From contig JAFEKR010000074.1 in the NCBI GenBank assembly GCA_019022495.1, positions 1 to 64,000 of the forward strand: a stretch of DNA of 64,000 nucleotides, read 5' to 3'. Origin of the DNA: Epichloe hybrida (lineage: Eukaryota; Ascomycota; Sordariomycetes; Hypocreales; Clavicipitaceae). The notes under the pieces were generated by a model. That model was not told the origin of the DNA. It saw only the letters and a program-made list of their open reading frames with translations, and searched no databases. Every line of letters begins with the position of its first letter. Position 1 is the first letter of the stretch. Of this stretch, positions 21,122-33,501 are shown piece by piece. A program made the position numbers and the translations under genes.

Positions 21122-21964
21122 GTGAAATTGAAGATCACAGACGTGTTGTAAATTGCCCCTTTTGGCGGGAGTTGAATTAAGTAAAAGTAGACTTGATAAC
21201 GTGGAAAGCCACCATGCAAGCATACCGATTGACGAACCAGATACCCCTTTTAAATAATACCTAAATACCACAACAAGTTACAATCACTAGACCTCGTCCT
21301 CTACGTTGAAAGTCACAGTGCAATTTACGAATAAATTTCATACGAGTGCTTTGATAAGGGCTGCGTGCTAGTCTATAGTCAGTGGTCACCCAATCCGCAT
21401 CAACTTAGAAAGGGACGACACAAATCCTCGACCGCCAGCGAGTCACTCGACTGTGTCTGTCTTTTCTCTTTCTGCTCCTATGTCCTACTCACCACCATGT
21501 ATGCTCACACTAAATCATAAGACCCAATCTTCAAATATGTACTACGTCTTTGCCTCGAGTCTCGCCCGGAGAACCCTATGACCTAGATCTATGTAGCTTC
21601 ATGTATCAGGCCAGCACTCCTTGCTCTTTCTCTGCCAAACCCAGTTGCCAGAAATTGTGGGGGTATCATAAGCTTCTATATGCCTGCCAAATCTAATCCT
21701 AATCAACGCCAATGAGTAAAACATAATACAAAGGTAAATGACAACGGGAATCAGTATAGTCTCCTGTACAAGACAGTCAGACATTGTTTACATATTGCAG
21801 CAGTGAATGATCTTGGGCAGCACCAATATGACGGTGTGCGATATGTGTGTTGTATCAAAAAACCATGCCGTCTAAAATGTCGGCAAATATATCATAGACG
21901 ATGGAATAGCGGTTTGCGAAGAGCAGCCATTTGTGTTGAAAATAATGGCTGTAACATGGCGAGC
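21122..21964. other. Convergent 3' region VPS72/CBM48 gene
   Basis: An 843-bp tail-to-tail spacer. The minus ORF at 21599-21784 and the plus ORF at 21803-22135 (the latter antisense to the next gene) show no domain. No repeats are noticed. Confidence 0.45.
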
Positions 21965-24011
21965 TCAATCGCGCTTGTTGCTAATGACCTCGACCATCAG
22001 ACCAAGTTCGCTGACAAAGTCATCAAGACCCGTGTCAATCGGCTTGCCGAGGTAGTTGGTTCCCGGAATAGGTACATCAGAGTCGCGAGCTGTCAGAAGA
22101 CTGGTACTCACTCCCCTCGTTGGAGAGTTTGCTGATTCCAGGACTTTGTCCTCCGCACTACGACGTGGTAGGCTGTATCCTTTGAATGCTTCACCGTTGG
22201 GCATATTCGATGGACAGCGGTAGGACAGATAGTCTCCGTCTATGTTTGATAAAATGTCGTCGTCGTCGTCGTTGGAATCGTAGTAGCACGTCGTTTCGTC
22301 CTCAAGAGACTGTGGTGACATTGGGGTGGTAAATGTACTGGAAGAGATTGTCGGAGACCAATTGCATTGACTGATCTCGTTTGTGTCTAACTTGGGCAGC
22401 TGATGTGCGCTCGTCGGGGCAGAAAGCTGTTGCTCGTTGAAAGCCTCTTCCTGCACATCAGTTTTGATGGTGAGTGTCAGAGAGCTAGAGTTCTTAATGT
22501 CTTGAGGCACTGCGCACATGCTGACGGAGCGCTGAAAGGGAGGTGGTGATAGGCTTGTTCCAAACACCTGGTTCTCTGAAATGGCTGATGTAGCGAAATT
22601 TTCATCGTCGTCCTCGTCGACTACATAGTCAAATTCGCTTGAGATGCTCAGGGAGGGCAAGTCGTTGGCGGCGGAATCCGGCGGCGGAGGAACATCGTCT
22701 ACAAGGAATTGTCTTAGTGACTCGGGAGAAATATCTCTAGTACGTCGTCCTTCCAGCGAGGATGGCGGCCTACTGTACGGCATTGTGTTCCCAGTTGGTG
22801 GCGTAGCAATGTCCTCCTGTTCGTGGCCCGCAGTAGTCGGTATATTCGCGTCTCGAGACCTTCGACCAAAAAGTCGTTTCCAAGATGGTCCGACGGATTC
22901 GGATCGGCTAGTTGGGCGTCCGTGTAACAGGGAGGATGCCGACCCTAAACGTCGAATCGCAGGAATGGCAAGAGTACTTGTTTGTGGAACAGGAGTGACA
23001 AAACGAGCCTCGGGATCCATGGTCATATATGATTCTTGACGGAGTGAGTTGACGGAAGCGCTGCGCAATCTCGAGTTCTGTTCGATGGGTACATATAGAG
23101 TATTGACGGTTTGTCCAGGTAAGTAAGGACAAGCCGATGTTGAAGGTCGTGCAGGGTCATGCGTCTCTGTCGAGCCATCTACTTCGTACTGTTATCGGAA
23201 GGTAAGAAAAGAAACATTTGCGAATGTATGCAGCTTATTATTTGGAAATCTCACGTACATAGTAGTAATATGTGCTGCCCATTTTCAAGCCTTCATTCCT
23301 GCTTGGCTTAGGAGTATGGGATTCATTTCCAGAGGAGATGCCTTTAAATGAAGGGCAGCCCCTCCACTGGCCGGGCCCGCGTCGTGTATCATGCTTCATT
23401 GTGTACCACGTGGAAAAATTATCCCACGAACCAACTAGCTGCACTGATTTGACGGACGGATCTGTTTCACTGCGAGCTCGTGTCAGCGGTAGTCTTCGAA
23501 TAAAAATGTAACAAGAAAGTGCCACGAGGACTGTGTGCAAGAGAAATGATGTGAGGCCAGAACGTGTAAGTCAAGTCCATCAAAGCCATGCCTCAACTGA
23601 GAGAGGACACTGTCACGAATTGATGCACAACCCGCGTGCCAAAGGGGTTAAAACTAGTAATTGAGAAAGTACCTGGTCTTGGTCCACGGGAATGCAGAGG
23701 ATAAAATTGATTTGGATCAAAAATCTGGCACGCTGGAGAGCTCGTGGCAATTTCACAGAATGCGTGATAGTATAGCGACGGAGCGTGTGTGGTACAGGTA
23801 CAGGTGGGGGTGGGGGGAATGGTGTAAAATGAAAGTAGAACAATGGCACAGTAACAAGAGCTTCTTAGTACGGACAGAAAGTAAACGAACAAAATTGAAC
23901 AAAAGTGCACAATCGTTTCGCAGGCAAGCAAATTATCGCGAGAATGGAAAACGAGAGCAGCAGGATTAATACGCACAGCAAAAAGGTTATTAAAGCCGTT
24001 GAAGGGTCCAT
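21965..24011 (-). CDS. Glycogen-recognition (CBM48/AMPK-beta-like) E-set protein
   Basis: Seen: three exons on the minus strand, 24011-23977, 23469-23259 and 23188-21965, give 489 aa in phase. The first two residues groups join as MDPSTALITFLLETDPSVK, followed by SVQLVGSWDNFSTWYTM and RRGPGQWRGCPSF. After the second splice come YYYYYEVDGSTETHDP and the PYLPGQTVNTLYVP segment. This is the pattern of an Ig-like AMPK-beta/CBM48 glycogen-binding fold (V-x-L-x-G-S-W-D-N-F, later Y-Y-Y-x-x-x-x-D-G). The remaining 340 residues are Ser-rich and disordered, with an acidic DYVVDEDDDENF stretch and a YYDSNDDDDDILSNIDGDYLSY stretch. Known: such domains bind alpha-glucans or act as kinase-subunit modules. 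A role for this protein is inference, since kinase-interaction sequences are not visible. The 507-nt first intron is long for this window but has a good GTGCGT donor and CTGAC-CAG end. The 35-nt first exon is the least certain part. Confidence 0.78.
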
Positions 24012-27000
24012 GGTGACGGAAGGAAATTATATGTTAATAGCCCCAGGGTCAATGTCGCTGCAATTGTTGGGACAGGCGCTTATTGCAACCGAAATAGCTG
24101 GTCCTTGTCGGCTCCTCTCTCTTCTCCCTTGTCTTGCCCGTCTGCCGGGTCAAATGTTGATGGGATTGGTGATGCTGAAACACGGGCCGACCGTTGCATA
24201 ATTCGAGTGAACGCAGGAGCCGCAGATCACCAGCCTTGCAATTGGCCAATGGCCAAATGAAAGCGCTGACGGAAGCGCCGGAGTTGGCCACGTAATACCT
24301 ATCGACCAGTAGATGCAGCGTAATAGAAAATTGAGGCGCTTAATAGCCGTGAATATAGATTGATTCGCTGTTTGTTCAGCAAGGATGAGTGTGGAGATGA
24401 TGTTATGGGTATTATTCCGTACACCCGTAATGTATGTAGTCAAAACCAGCCAGGAAGTCGGCTGAGCGGACGCGACAAGAGACAACAAGCACTGTCAGTT
24501 ATAATTGAGTGCAGGCTCATGGTTTTTACCTTGCACGACTGCAGGATAAGTCGAATTTTGAGATATGTCGTGACTAGGAATGATGCCGGATGCGGCGAGC
24601 TTTGATGATTTTCGTAGTGGAGAGGACTGCCGGAAGTGGTATACAGGTAAGGCAGGTGACAAGTCCCGGGTGCGTGCGAGAATGATATTCTTCAAATGAT
24701 GAAGTAAAGACCGGCAATTGAAGGGCGAATCGTAGGTTGTCTGTGCTCTCATAGCATCTCGACGGCCGCCCTGGAGGTCTGGCGAGAAGATGCCTCGCCT
24801 GTGTAGTGGAAATGTCCGGCTAGAGCAGAGGTGAGGTAGAGGGATACAAGTTCCCTTCCGGAGTAATGGGGATTATTGGGTTATAAGTGATTTAGAAGAT
24901 AGGATTGTGTCCAACCAACAGGTGGAGGGCAATTTGACAGTTGAGGTGGTGAGATGAGAGCCTGCTTTGTTAGCACCTTTTTGATGCAATTGTACCACCA
25001 GTACCTGTGCGGCTGGACCACACCAAGCCGGGAACCAAAACGGTGCTGGATGTGTCCTCCTTCTGGAGTTTCGGATTGGGCGGATTCCGTAACAGCCATG
25101 AGCTGGGCCGAAGTGCTTGCTACTTGAGGCCTTGGCCGGGTCTGGCTCCGCAAATGCAAAATAATTCAGAGCAGTGCCTTGGACCTTTGAGGTCCAGCTG
25201 ATACTAAGTAATCTAATAAAAGTCAGCTACGACGGTGTGCTGCAGACGGAGTACATGTAGCATCATGGTTATTTTGTTCCAAAGTTGGGCTATGATCGCA
25301 CAAACGACTTTGGCCCGTCGATGAAGCTTGCGAGGACACGGGATCCCTCAAAATCAGCCCCAAATCGTTGTTTCAAGGCTCAGGCAGGACATGAGATAAA
25401 TGAAGAGGGTGACGATAAAGTGGGAATGGAGGTTTTGCTAGCAAGCTGCTGGCTCTTTTGGGGTGAGAATGTGAGACTTGGTGGAGCAGGACCTAGACGG
25501 AAAGGGCAACCGTAACGCAGGCAAGAGGGTCCAGGCCGCCTGCCCCAGTTGTTCCAGCTGGGTTGGACTGATGTAATTTTGTACAATATTCAGCTGCTTC
25601 AGCCAATCACAGCCCAAGTCGACCATGATCCTTGCCAACGCGTTGGCTCTTGACTTCAACACGGACACGGACATCCACCCTAATTCTCCTTGTTGACGCT
25701 CCGAAAAGGGGAACGCTCTGGCGCCCACCCGCCTCTTCGTCATCACTAGCACGACTCATTGCTATTACCGAACGTTCGAAGTCGAGCTCTTGGAGAATCA
25801 GTCCATTGGACGACGTCGATGCTCTGCTGGTACATACATACAACGCCTGGCCACCGTCGTGGGTTTGCGGTGACGCAAAAGTGAGACGACCAGAAGGTTT
25901 TCCTTGGCTCTCTTACTGTAGTCAGCTCTGTCGACAACAATGCCAGCCACAAAAAGCAAGCACGATTCTGTTACATTATCGTTGGCTCGCTGGTGGGCAA
26001 GCCAATGAGTTGGATCATAAACGTGGTCCATCTGTCCCACAGTATTACAGTCATTCAGATCATTGTCTTCATGTTAGTACCACGGCGACAGGGCGACTTG
26101 TTTTGCTGTGCGACACTTCCATGCAGTATTCCCTGGCTCGGAAAGCCGTCTCGTTACTCCGTACACACAAAACACTTCCAAAATCCATGCCTTCCGACTG
26201 CAATTATGCCCAGAAAGATTCAGTGCTACAACATGGTGATGAACGTATTATCCAATCGAGCCGAGCAAGGCATCCAACAATAGATCAGCGGTGGCATAAC
26301 TACAGCAACATGTCGCACAGGCCATTGGAAGCTTGACGACAATTTCAGGACTTGAATGCCGTGGCGCCGCATTCGTCAACTTCGAGTTTCAAAACAATTC
26401 GGTTCTCCCCACACAACCGGGAGCGCCGGGAAAGCGAAAAGCTTATGTTATGTAAAGTACGAGCAACGTAAGCCACCTCCCAACGCCGTCATGACAGCAG
26501 CAGCCGGTTGTGTTTACCCTCGTGTTCATGACAGCATCACAATAACAGACCCATTAGTGCGTGATTTGCTTCGGATACTCCGTGGCAAACGGGTTTTGTC
26601 ATTCAAAATATACTTCCAGCGTTCATTAGACTTAAACGTTGTTTTTTTCACACAACTGTCGCCAGATTTCACCTCCAGCTATTACCGTGTCTGATGCTCT
26701 GCGCCAATTTTTACGTAGCCGATGCAGCCCACAAGTCCATGTATGTTTGAATGCAGTGTATCCTGAGGTGAGACTGTAGTAAATTGGTGCTGGGCTGATG
26801 ACTCGTCCACGTCATTTTACTGTCACACTTTGCCCTGTGCGTATGCAGACGTCTGGTCAATCTTCCATATTCCGCATGCATGCATATATATCCATTTCTG
26901 CTCCGGCTGAACGGGGCAACATGGCTTGGCACGGTCACAATTGGTTCTCGCAGCTCTGCCTTGTTGCACAGGTTATTGTTCTCTGCGAAGTATGTACTTT

Positions 27001-28603
27001 GATCAGATGTCTGGCCTTGTCGGCACGGAAGCGTCCCAACGTTGTGTGTTGCTTAATCGTATGAAGATTTGAGGGCGGCGTAAAGAGAAAGAGGACACAA
27101 AGGCCCAAAGGCTCAAAGCGATTCCAATTTGACCCAAAACCCTAACGGGTAGTCTGTAGATGATGATGATGATGTGTGTGTTTATTAGAGGTCCCAACTT
27201 ACCCCTCTATTCCATCCAAGGAGAGAAAATTCGAGGCCCCCCCCCCCAAAAAAAAATAAAGAGTAATAATCATTATCCCTTTTCTTCTGAGTAAGCTAAC
27301 TTTTAGTGATCTCTCCCAAGCCATGTCACAGTCGATCCAGTGGGTTGTATGGTAGCGAATTATCTCATTTACATTGCCCATCTTCGTCAAGGGCCGCCTG
27401 GTGCCACGACAATACGTAAGAATCAAGGACCCCATCATTCATCACCCTCATTCCATCCAAGATAGGAAAACAATACTTCGGCACCCCAATCCCGCGTGAC
27501 TCGTTTCTTTCCCACTTCTTTTCCCTTACCATATCTACTACTACCTTCCCCTCTCTTACTATCTCCCCCCTCCTACTAAAGCTAGTAAAAATAAGTATAA
27601 GCTCGTATCATCGGTAGACAAGTCATGAACGCCCTGCGTAGGTGCATCATATTCTGCATCCCCAGGTTTAATGCCTCCCGACATGCATGCCTCGTCTGAG
27701 AACCCAATCGACGTCAACATGTAGTATCCCACCAAGGGGCGAATGCGGCACAACACCACCTCCAGTTTCTTGACGCTCGCTACGAACATAGCATAGCATG
27801 CAGACACGATCGATCATCTCAGCACGTGCAACCATTCTAGTCTCTCCATGGCAACATGCAGAAAGAACATGCATGAACACGCATGTCGTGTTACGCACCA
27901 ACATTAACATTGTAGCCACATTATTATGTCATCATCTATCTCGGTTTACTCACTTGTTTCAATCAGGAATTTTCTTGTTGCTCTATCAACAGAGTACAGT
28001 ACGTATACTTTACAGAAAACAAGAGGGGGGGAATAGTGCCCACAATCCCATTCGCAGAACGGCGACCATCGTGGAACCCTCGAAAGTTCCCTTGAATGAG
28101 GAAAAATCGACTCGGTCCGTTCAAGTCAATACATTCTTGATCAACAGCTGATTACATGACGCAGAACACCAGCCAGCGATTTTTGCCTGCCCAATTCTCC
28201 GTTGGTTGGTAATGATTGTGAAGTAAAAGCCTAAAGAAGTGTACGAATGCGCAGCCTCCCGTCTGACTTTATGCTCATAATGTTTCAATTCGACCACGAA
28301 AAATTGGACGAGAAGCAAAGGCCAGCGTTGTGCTATTACGTCACCAAAGACGAGGGGACGAGAATGAAGGTGTGGAGAAGTAATTAAGATATTATGCGGC
28401 TCGACATGCTTTGCGTCGTCATCCAGATTCAAGCAAGCCACTGCATTATCTCATTTCTAGTGTGAGCGTGGTTGTTGGAGTAAAGAGCGGCGTAGAAGAT
28501 TTGAAAGTGAGACACCATTTGTCAAAGGCTACCAGAGCGAATTTTTGATTGAATATGCTGCACAGAAGTAAAGCAGGTGGCTATGCCTGTCAACACAGCG
28601 GCA
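24012..28603. other. Gene-poor 4.6-kb spacer
   Basis: Between two minus-strand genes. The longest frame (25632-26336) opens with TTG and has no domain. Short low-complexity runs occur, for example C11 followed by A9 at 27239-27258. A short block around ATTCCATCCAAG is repeated at about 27210 and 27449. TACTCCGTA lies at 26155-26163. No tRNA, repeat family or gene could be supported. Confidence 0.45.
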
Positions 28604-29785
28604 TTACGTCGTCGACTTCGTCTTCTCCGCTCGCTTTCTATCCGCGAGTCTGTCCTTTCGAGGACCTTTGTATTTGGTGCCCAGGATGGAATCCCAGAAG
28701 GTGAAGAATGGCTGGGAGAAATTGGTCTTGATGCCCCACGTTTGATGATGGATATCATGATATGCGGCGTTGTTCGAGGTGATGAGTTGCAGGGGATCCC
28801 AAGGGAATGCGTAGCCGCAGTGATCATCCACGGTTTTAATAGTAGAAAATGCGAAGAAGCAGGTGCCTTGTCGGACACTCATTCCCGTCAGTTTGAAAGC
28901 AAGCCCAGCACCGAGCGTGTCCAACAAGAAGCCCTCAAATGGGTGGTTGTACAAAGCACCGTAGGCATACGGGACGTAGAGTCGGTGGTGTCTGGAGTGG
29001 AAGGTAGCTTTGGGGTTCAAAGTGTGGTTAGTTTAGGTGAACGGGAAGTAACGAAGAGGGCGTCGTGAAGTAGACTCACTGTACATCCATCGATTCGTGT
29101 GCATTAATCGGTGGAGGAAGTACTGCCATGAGTCGAGTACAAATATGGCAACAAAGAATTGAAGGGCGGGAATAAGGACGTGGTATACGGCCCTTGCAAC
29201 GGTCAATTCCCAGGGAGCAAACGATGGTCCGGCGGACTCGGCAGTGGAGAGAAACGGATAGTAACCTCCTGCCAGAGCACCGGCCAGCAGAGGGTGCGTC
29301 GCTGACATGTTTTTGGAGATAGCTGTGGCATTGAGTCCGATCAGACTGAGCAACCCAGGTAGAGCGCGTTGCGCAACTCGGAGTCTTGTTGCCCAGACGG
29401 CAACGTCGTAGTCGGCCTTTCCAATTACTTCGGGAGGCTCGGAAATGGCTAAAAAGGCACCAGTCACAACCTGAATGATCTGTTGGATGACTACATCGCG
29501 AGCTACTTGGAAGCGGGTTGCGTGATTTCGTCGCGAGATCTCATCGGGTGTGTGGAGGCGGTATTGAGGAAAGATATCGAGGGTATCGATGAGGTGGAAA
29601 AAGAGCGACGTGACCCAATATACGACGACAGGTAAGACGAGGGATAGCCAAAAATCAGATATCCAGGGAAAGAAATCGCCTCGAGACTCAAGAGTGTACG
29701 AAGGTAAAGGCGGCAAAGCCGACTTAAAGAGAGATTGATTTGCCATGGCGAACAGTGGCAAAGGACTTTTAGTAGTATTCACCAT
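28604..29785 (-). CDS. SUR2: Sphingolipid C4-hydroxylase (Sur2, fatty-acid hydroxylase family)
   Basis: Known: Sur2 hydroxylates dihydrosphingosine or dihydroceramide at C4 in the ER, making phytosphingosine-type lipids; it uses a di-iron centre held by histidines. Seen: two exons, 29785-29080 and 29007-28604, with a 72-nt intron (GTGAGT donor, AAG acceptor), give 369 aa. The His boxes are all present: HRLMH near the end of exon 1, HSRHH at the start of exon 2 (spliced as MYTTFHSRHHRLYVPYAYG) and HDIHH further on. Several membrane helices flank them (FWLSLVLPVVVYWVTSLFF; ALQFFVAIFVLDSWQYFL). The C-terminus is basic (RKRAEKTKSTT). A second ATG at 29746, in a stronger context (TTCGCCATGG), would give 356 aa and a start nearer the family norm; either is possible. 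Confidence 0.93.
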
Positions 29786-31973
29786 GTTGGGGTCCTCTTT
29801 GCCTACTTCAGCGGTTGCAATTCCGTATTATCGAGATGGCTGCAGGCACATCAATCGCGTGGCGTTCGGTCGCAAGCTCGGAATATCGATGATTGTACTG
29901 GGATGTCGTTGACGTTGACTATAGTTTAGAGGGTTCAAGACTCGCGACACGGTTCGGAGTCAAAAAGTTAATCAAAAGAGGGTGGGGAACAATGACAATG
30001 GGTGTGCGTGTATGATGACGGGATGCTCCTAATTCGAATACGAAAGCAAGCATCGCATAATATGAGCGGGAATTGTAGGAGAGACGGCTATACAGGGAAA
30101 AGGAGCGAAGATGAACAGATATAATCATCAATGGTAGGGCAGAGGGCAGAGGGCTGGCCTTGCCGGATAACAACTGATGTGATCAGCATGGGAGGGACCT
30201 CGACATAAATGCGTTCTTTGAATGCGCATACCGCGTTAGTCCCAAAATGGAAGAAGTACCTTTCCACCTAATTCCCCGTTAAATATACTAGCTCTTTTTA
30301 GTGGCAAATGCCAGGTAAGCTCACTGCAACGTGCAACACTTGCAACCTCTTCTAAACACTTCCTTTCCTTCCTTTTTATCATCACAAAGCCTCGCAACGC
30401 AACGCAACCGCCGCCAAGGCAGACATGATAGCTTTAATAATATTAACACCTTCAAATATCGCTCATATGCATCTCAGTTGGCAGTAGTCCGTACTCCGTG
30501 AAAATCAACAGACGCGAGCCACACCAAAATTGGGTGGGTGGACCGTCAATCCGGATTGGGACTGACACGGTATGCGCATTTTAGAGGTCCGCACGGGAGA
30601 GAATGGGAATGTCAGTGCAAGCAGGAAAGCGTTGGCGTCGCGGCGCGGCAGTATCGGAGATTGGGGTATGGGGCGAATTAAAACCCTCTGGACCCACTCA
30701 AATGCTTCGGCACTTACGGAGAACAAGTGGTTTGTACTCCGTACGTGGGCTGGTGGCGACTTGTTGGGTTGACACCGTGGTTCTGCACCATTGGCAGCCC
30801 AAGGCCTGGTATTTCGGGAAATCCAGGAATGGGCTGTGTGCATAGGGTAGGAATCAGGTATCTTGGATGGGATGTTCGACGTAGTCCCGCAACCAGACCA
30901 CGGAGTTGCTTCCTACTTATGCTTCTTATGGTGCATGTAATCTGTAATTTCAACATAACTCTATTTGTACCAGGTTATTTTCAGTCCATGTCCAGTCCTC
31001 TTGCAGACGGGTGGTTCGATCAATCTTGGGAGCTCCACCCTTTGGCGAACACTTGTCAGACGAGTAACGCAGGATTCCAAGCTAGAGGACAATGATAATG
31101 ATGCAAATTTTCCCCAAGGTATCAATGGACAATACTGCTTGTGCGGTGGCAATCATGTTCCCTTCGCAGTCACTGAAGAATGTCCCCATGTCAACTACTT
31201 GGCGCCAACATGCCTGCTTGGGCAGACGAATATGCAAGCTCAGCACTTTCAATGGCGACCTCACATGTTGACGGGACGGTCCAGAAATGGGACTTGTATT
31301 GCTTGCACAAAAGCCATGTGTGCCAAAAGGCAGCACCTCGTTCCGGAAATGGGTTTGGTAGAACGAAAGCAAGTTTGGTATCAAATACTAAGCAAAGAAA
31401 AAATCAACCACGTGACGGGACCGATGATGACGTAAGAATGCTTTACAGTAGTGACTCTCTGTCCAGTGTAAAGTGTGAAACGCAACTTAAATTCTCGGAT
31501 AGTGAATGAATGGGTTGCAGATTAATGCCTGGCCTTGTCATGTATAAGCAATTGCTTGCATGAGTCTGGCGGCAACATTGATCCCATTTTATTAGAGAGG
31601 GAACCTACGTATAAAGTGCCGGCGTAGCTGATTGGTCCACTCTGCAGATTGATGAGCTGGTATTGGCCAGCTAAGCAGCTGGGATTCAAGATCTTGACAT
31701 GAAATGAGAGCCAGGGGCAGCAATTTTTCTTAAAGGTGGGAAAAAAAAAAAAAAACCCCCCGCCAAACCAACCCTACTGCCTAACTACATGTATAGACGC
31801 AGCGCAGCCACACAAAAAAAGTCCTCTCCTTCCTGGCCGCTTTCCATTTTGACCTTCCCGAGTCCACCTCCACTTGGATTAGGTTTTTTTTTTTTTTTCT
31901 TTTCCTCTTGTTACTCTACAACCTCATCATCTGACACCCTTTTGCTAACTGATTTCGAATCCGAGCCGTCATC
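29786..31973. other. Divergent intergenic region SUR2/TMA19
   Basis: 2.2 kb with no convincing gene; the frames at 30505-30843 and 30965-31435 lack domains, and the latter opens with TTG. TACTCCGTA is at 30735-30743 and a near copy at 30492-30500. A pyrimidine-rich tract (31884-31909, mainly T) lies about 65-90 bp before the TMA19 start and is typical of strongly expressed fungal promoters. Confidence 0.5.
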
Positions 31974-33083
31974 ATGATTATCTACAAGGTGCGTGAATAG
32001 TTTTCCCGTCATAGTCGCTTGAATCACACCAGCTGGGTACTCCCTACCCCGCGAAATCCATACCATCTTTGATGCAGGCGCAACAATTCAACTGATCGCG
32101 CAATCTCTGCAGGACATCCTCACCGGTGACGAGATCATCTCCGATTCTTATAACCTCAAGGAGGTCGATGGCATTGTTTACGAGGCTGATTGTGCCATGA
32201 TCACGGAGGAGGCCGTCCAAGTTAGTACGTTACGACTTTGTATTATTCGCCAACCCCCCCGCTGCCACGTTCCGAAGAGCCCTGAATTTTGTTTTGACCC
32301 CGCCATCAATGCACAACACACTCGGCCACCACGATGACTCGATGAAAGCTGCGCGCAAACGCGGCTTGGGCGCAGAGCGTCCTCCAATGTGATCATAAAA
32401 GTCTTGGGAACATGAATGCGTTTATAAATGCATACTTCTCTTTATTGGACATTCATAATGTGGCCAGCAAATCGAGCAATGCTAACTAAGTCGCACGCAG
32501 ACACTGGAGCGAATGCCTCTGCTGAGGGCGGCGACGACGATGCTACCGAGGACCAGGCTGTCAAGGTCAACAACATTGTCCACTCCTTCCGTCTCCAGAG
32601 TACCTCTTTCGACAAGAAGGGCTACCTGGCCTACCTCAAGGGTATGTTTATGGACCGAAAAGAGCATTCCATTTTCCTGCGCAGTCGCCGGTGCCGCAGA
32701 ATGCTTGGTCGCTGACGATGCACTGTTCGTATTAGGTTACATGAAGGCCGTCAAGAGTGCCATGAATGAGCGAAATGCTTCCGCCGAGGAGATCACTGCC
32801 TTCGAGAAGGGTGCTCAAGGCTACGTTAAGGAGAAGCTCCTGCCTAACTTCAAGGACTTCGAGTTCTACACTGGCGAGTCCATGAACCCTGATGGCCTGT
32901 ACGTATTTGATCGTCAAGAGTGTTTCCCAATTCTGATTGGTTTCTTGGACTGCTGCTTGTTTTTGTGGATTTATTGTTGCTAATACTTCACCTTACAGTG
33001 TCGTCCTTCTCAACTACCGTGAGGACGGAACCACCCCTTACGTCATTGTTTGGAAGCACGGCCTCAAGGAGATGAAGGTCTAA
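31974..33083 (+). CDS. TMA19: Translationally controlled tumour protein homologue (TCTP/Tma19)
   Basis: Known: TCTP is a small, abundant, ribosome-associated protein linked to translation and stress. Seen: five exons, 31974-31988, 32113-32224, 32501-32641, 32736-32898 and 32999-33083, make 171 aa, the normal length. The introns have GTGCGT, GTACGT, GTATGT and GTACGT donors; GCTAACT and GCTGACG branch-like sites are present. Diagnostic pieces are [19 protein letters not shown], then [13 protein letters not shown], then [10 protein letters not shown], then [13 protein letters not shown] and the end [14 protein letters not shown]. The TCTP-1 signature-like GANASAEG and the TCTP-2-like [16 protein letters not shown] block are both there. 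The pyrimidine-rich tract upstream suggests high expression. Exon 1 codes only MIIYK. An intron-rich structure in such a short gene is common in filamentous fungi. Confidence 0.96.
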
Positions 33084-33501
33084 TCGATTTGAGAATCTGA
33101 CAATAATCTGCGAATGAGATTTTGATGTATGAAGTTAACGACTTAGAAAGAAAGAAGCTAGTTTAGTGCGCCTTTTCAGCGCCTGGCGTACATCACCATA
33201 CCGAAAACAAGGTTCACAATTTAAGAAGCACGATGAACCGCCTGCGGGCTTTCTGAACTGCGCGTGACTGGAGAGGCGTTCTTCACGATGTGAAGTCGAA
33301 TCAATACGACACCTAGTTTCTAGTGTCGATATGACCATAAATACCGATTTTGACCTTGTACATAGATGCCAACCTCAACAGCGAACAAAAACACCACTAT
33401 GCGATACGATGCGATACGATGCGATGCGATGCGATGCGATGCGATGCTGTGCTCGTAGACGAATAGTGAACGGATGGGAACATTGAATGAAACCGCAATC
33501 A
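33084..33501. other. Convergent 3' region TMA19 / proline-rich gene
   Basis: 418 bp holding the 3' ends of both genes and the pentanucleotide array at 33401-33445. Confidence 0.5.
33401..33445. repeat. Pentanucleotide microsatellite (GCGAT)9
   Basis: Nine tandem 5-bp units: GCGAT, with ACGAT in units two and four, followed by the broken unit GCTGT. It lies in the 3' spacer between TMA19 and the proline-rich gene, about 56 bp from the latter's stop. Confidence 0.9.

Noticed and set aside
23593..23976. Minus-strand 127-codon frame inside the first intron of the CBM48 gene
   Set aside because: The splice phase of the flanking exons (35 nt plus T-initial exon 2) closes correctly without it, and it is Cys/Ser-rich without a domain.
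25632..26336. 234-codon plus-strand frame in the 24-28.6 kb gap
   Set aside because: It opens with TTG and not ATG, shows no domain or signal peptide, and has the even composition of a chance frame. No splice sites frame it.
30965..31435. 156-codon plus-strand frame near TMA19
   Set aside because: It starts at TTG, has no recognisable domain and lies in the TMA19/SUR2 promoter region.
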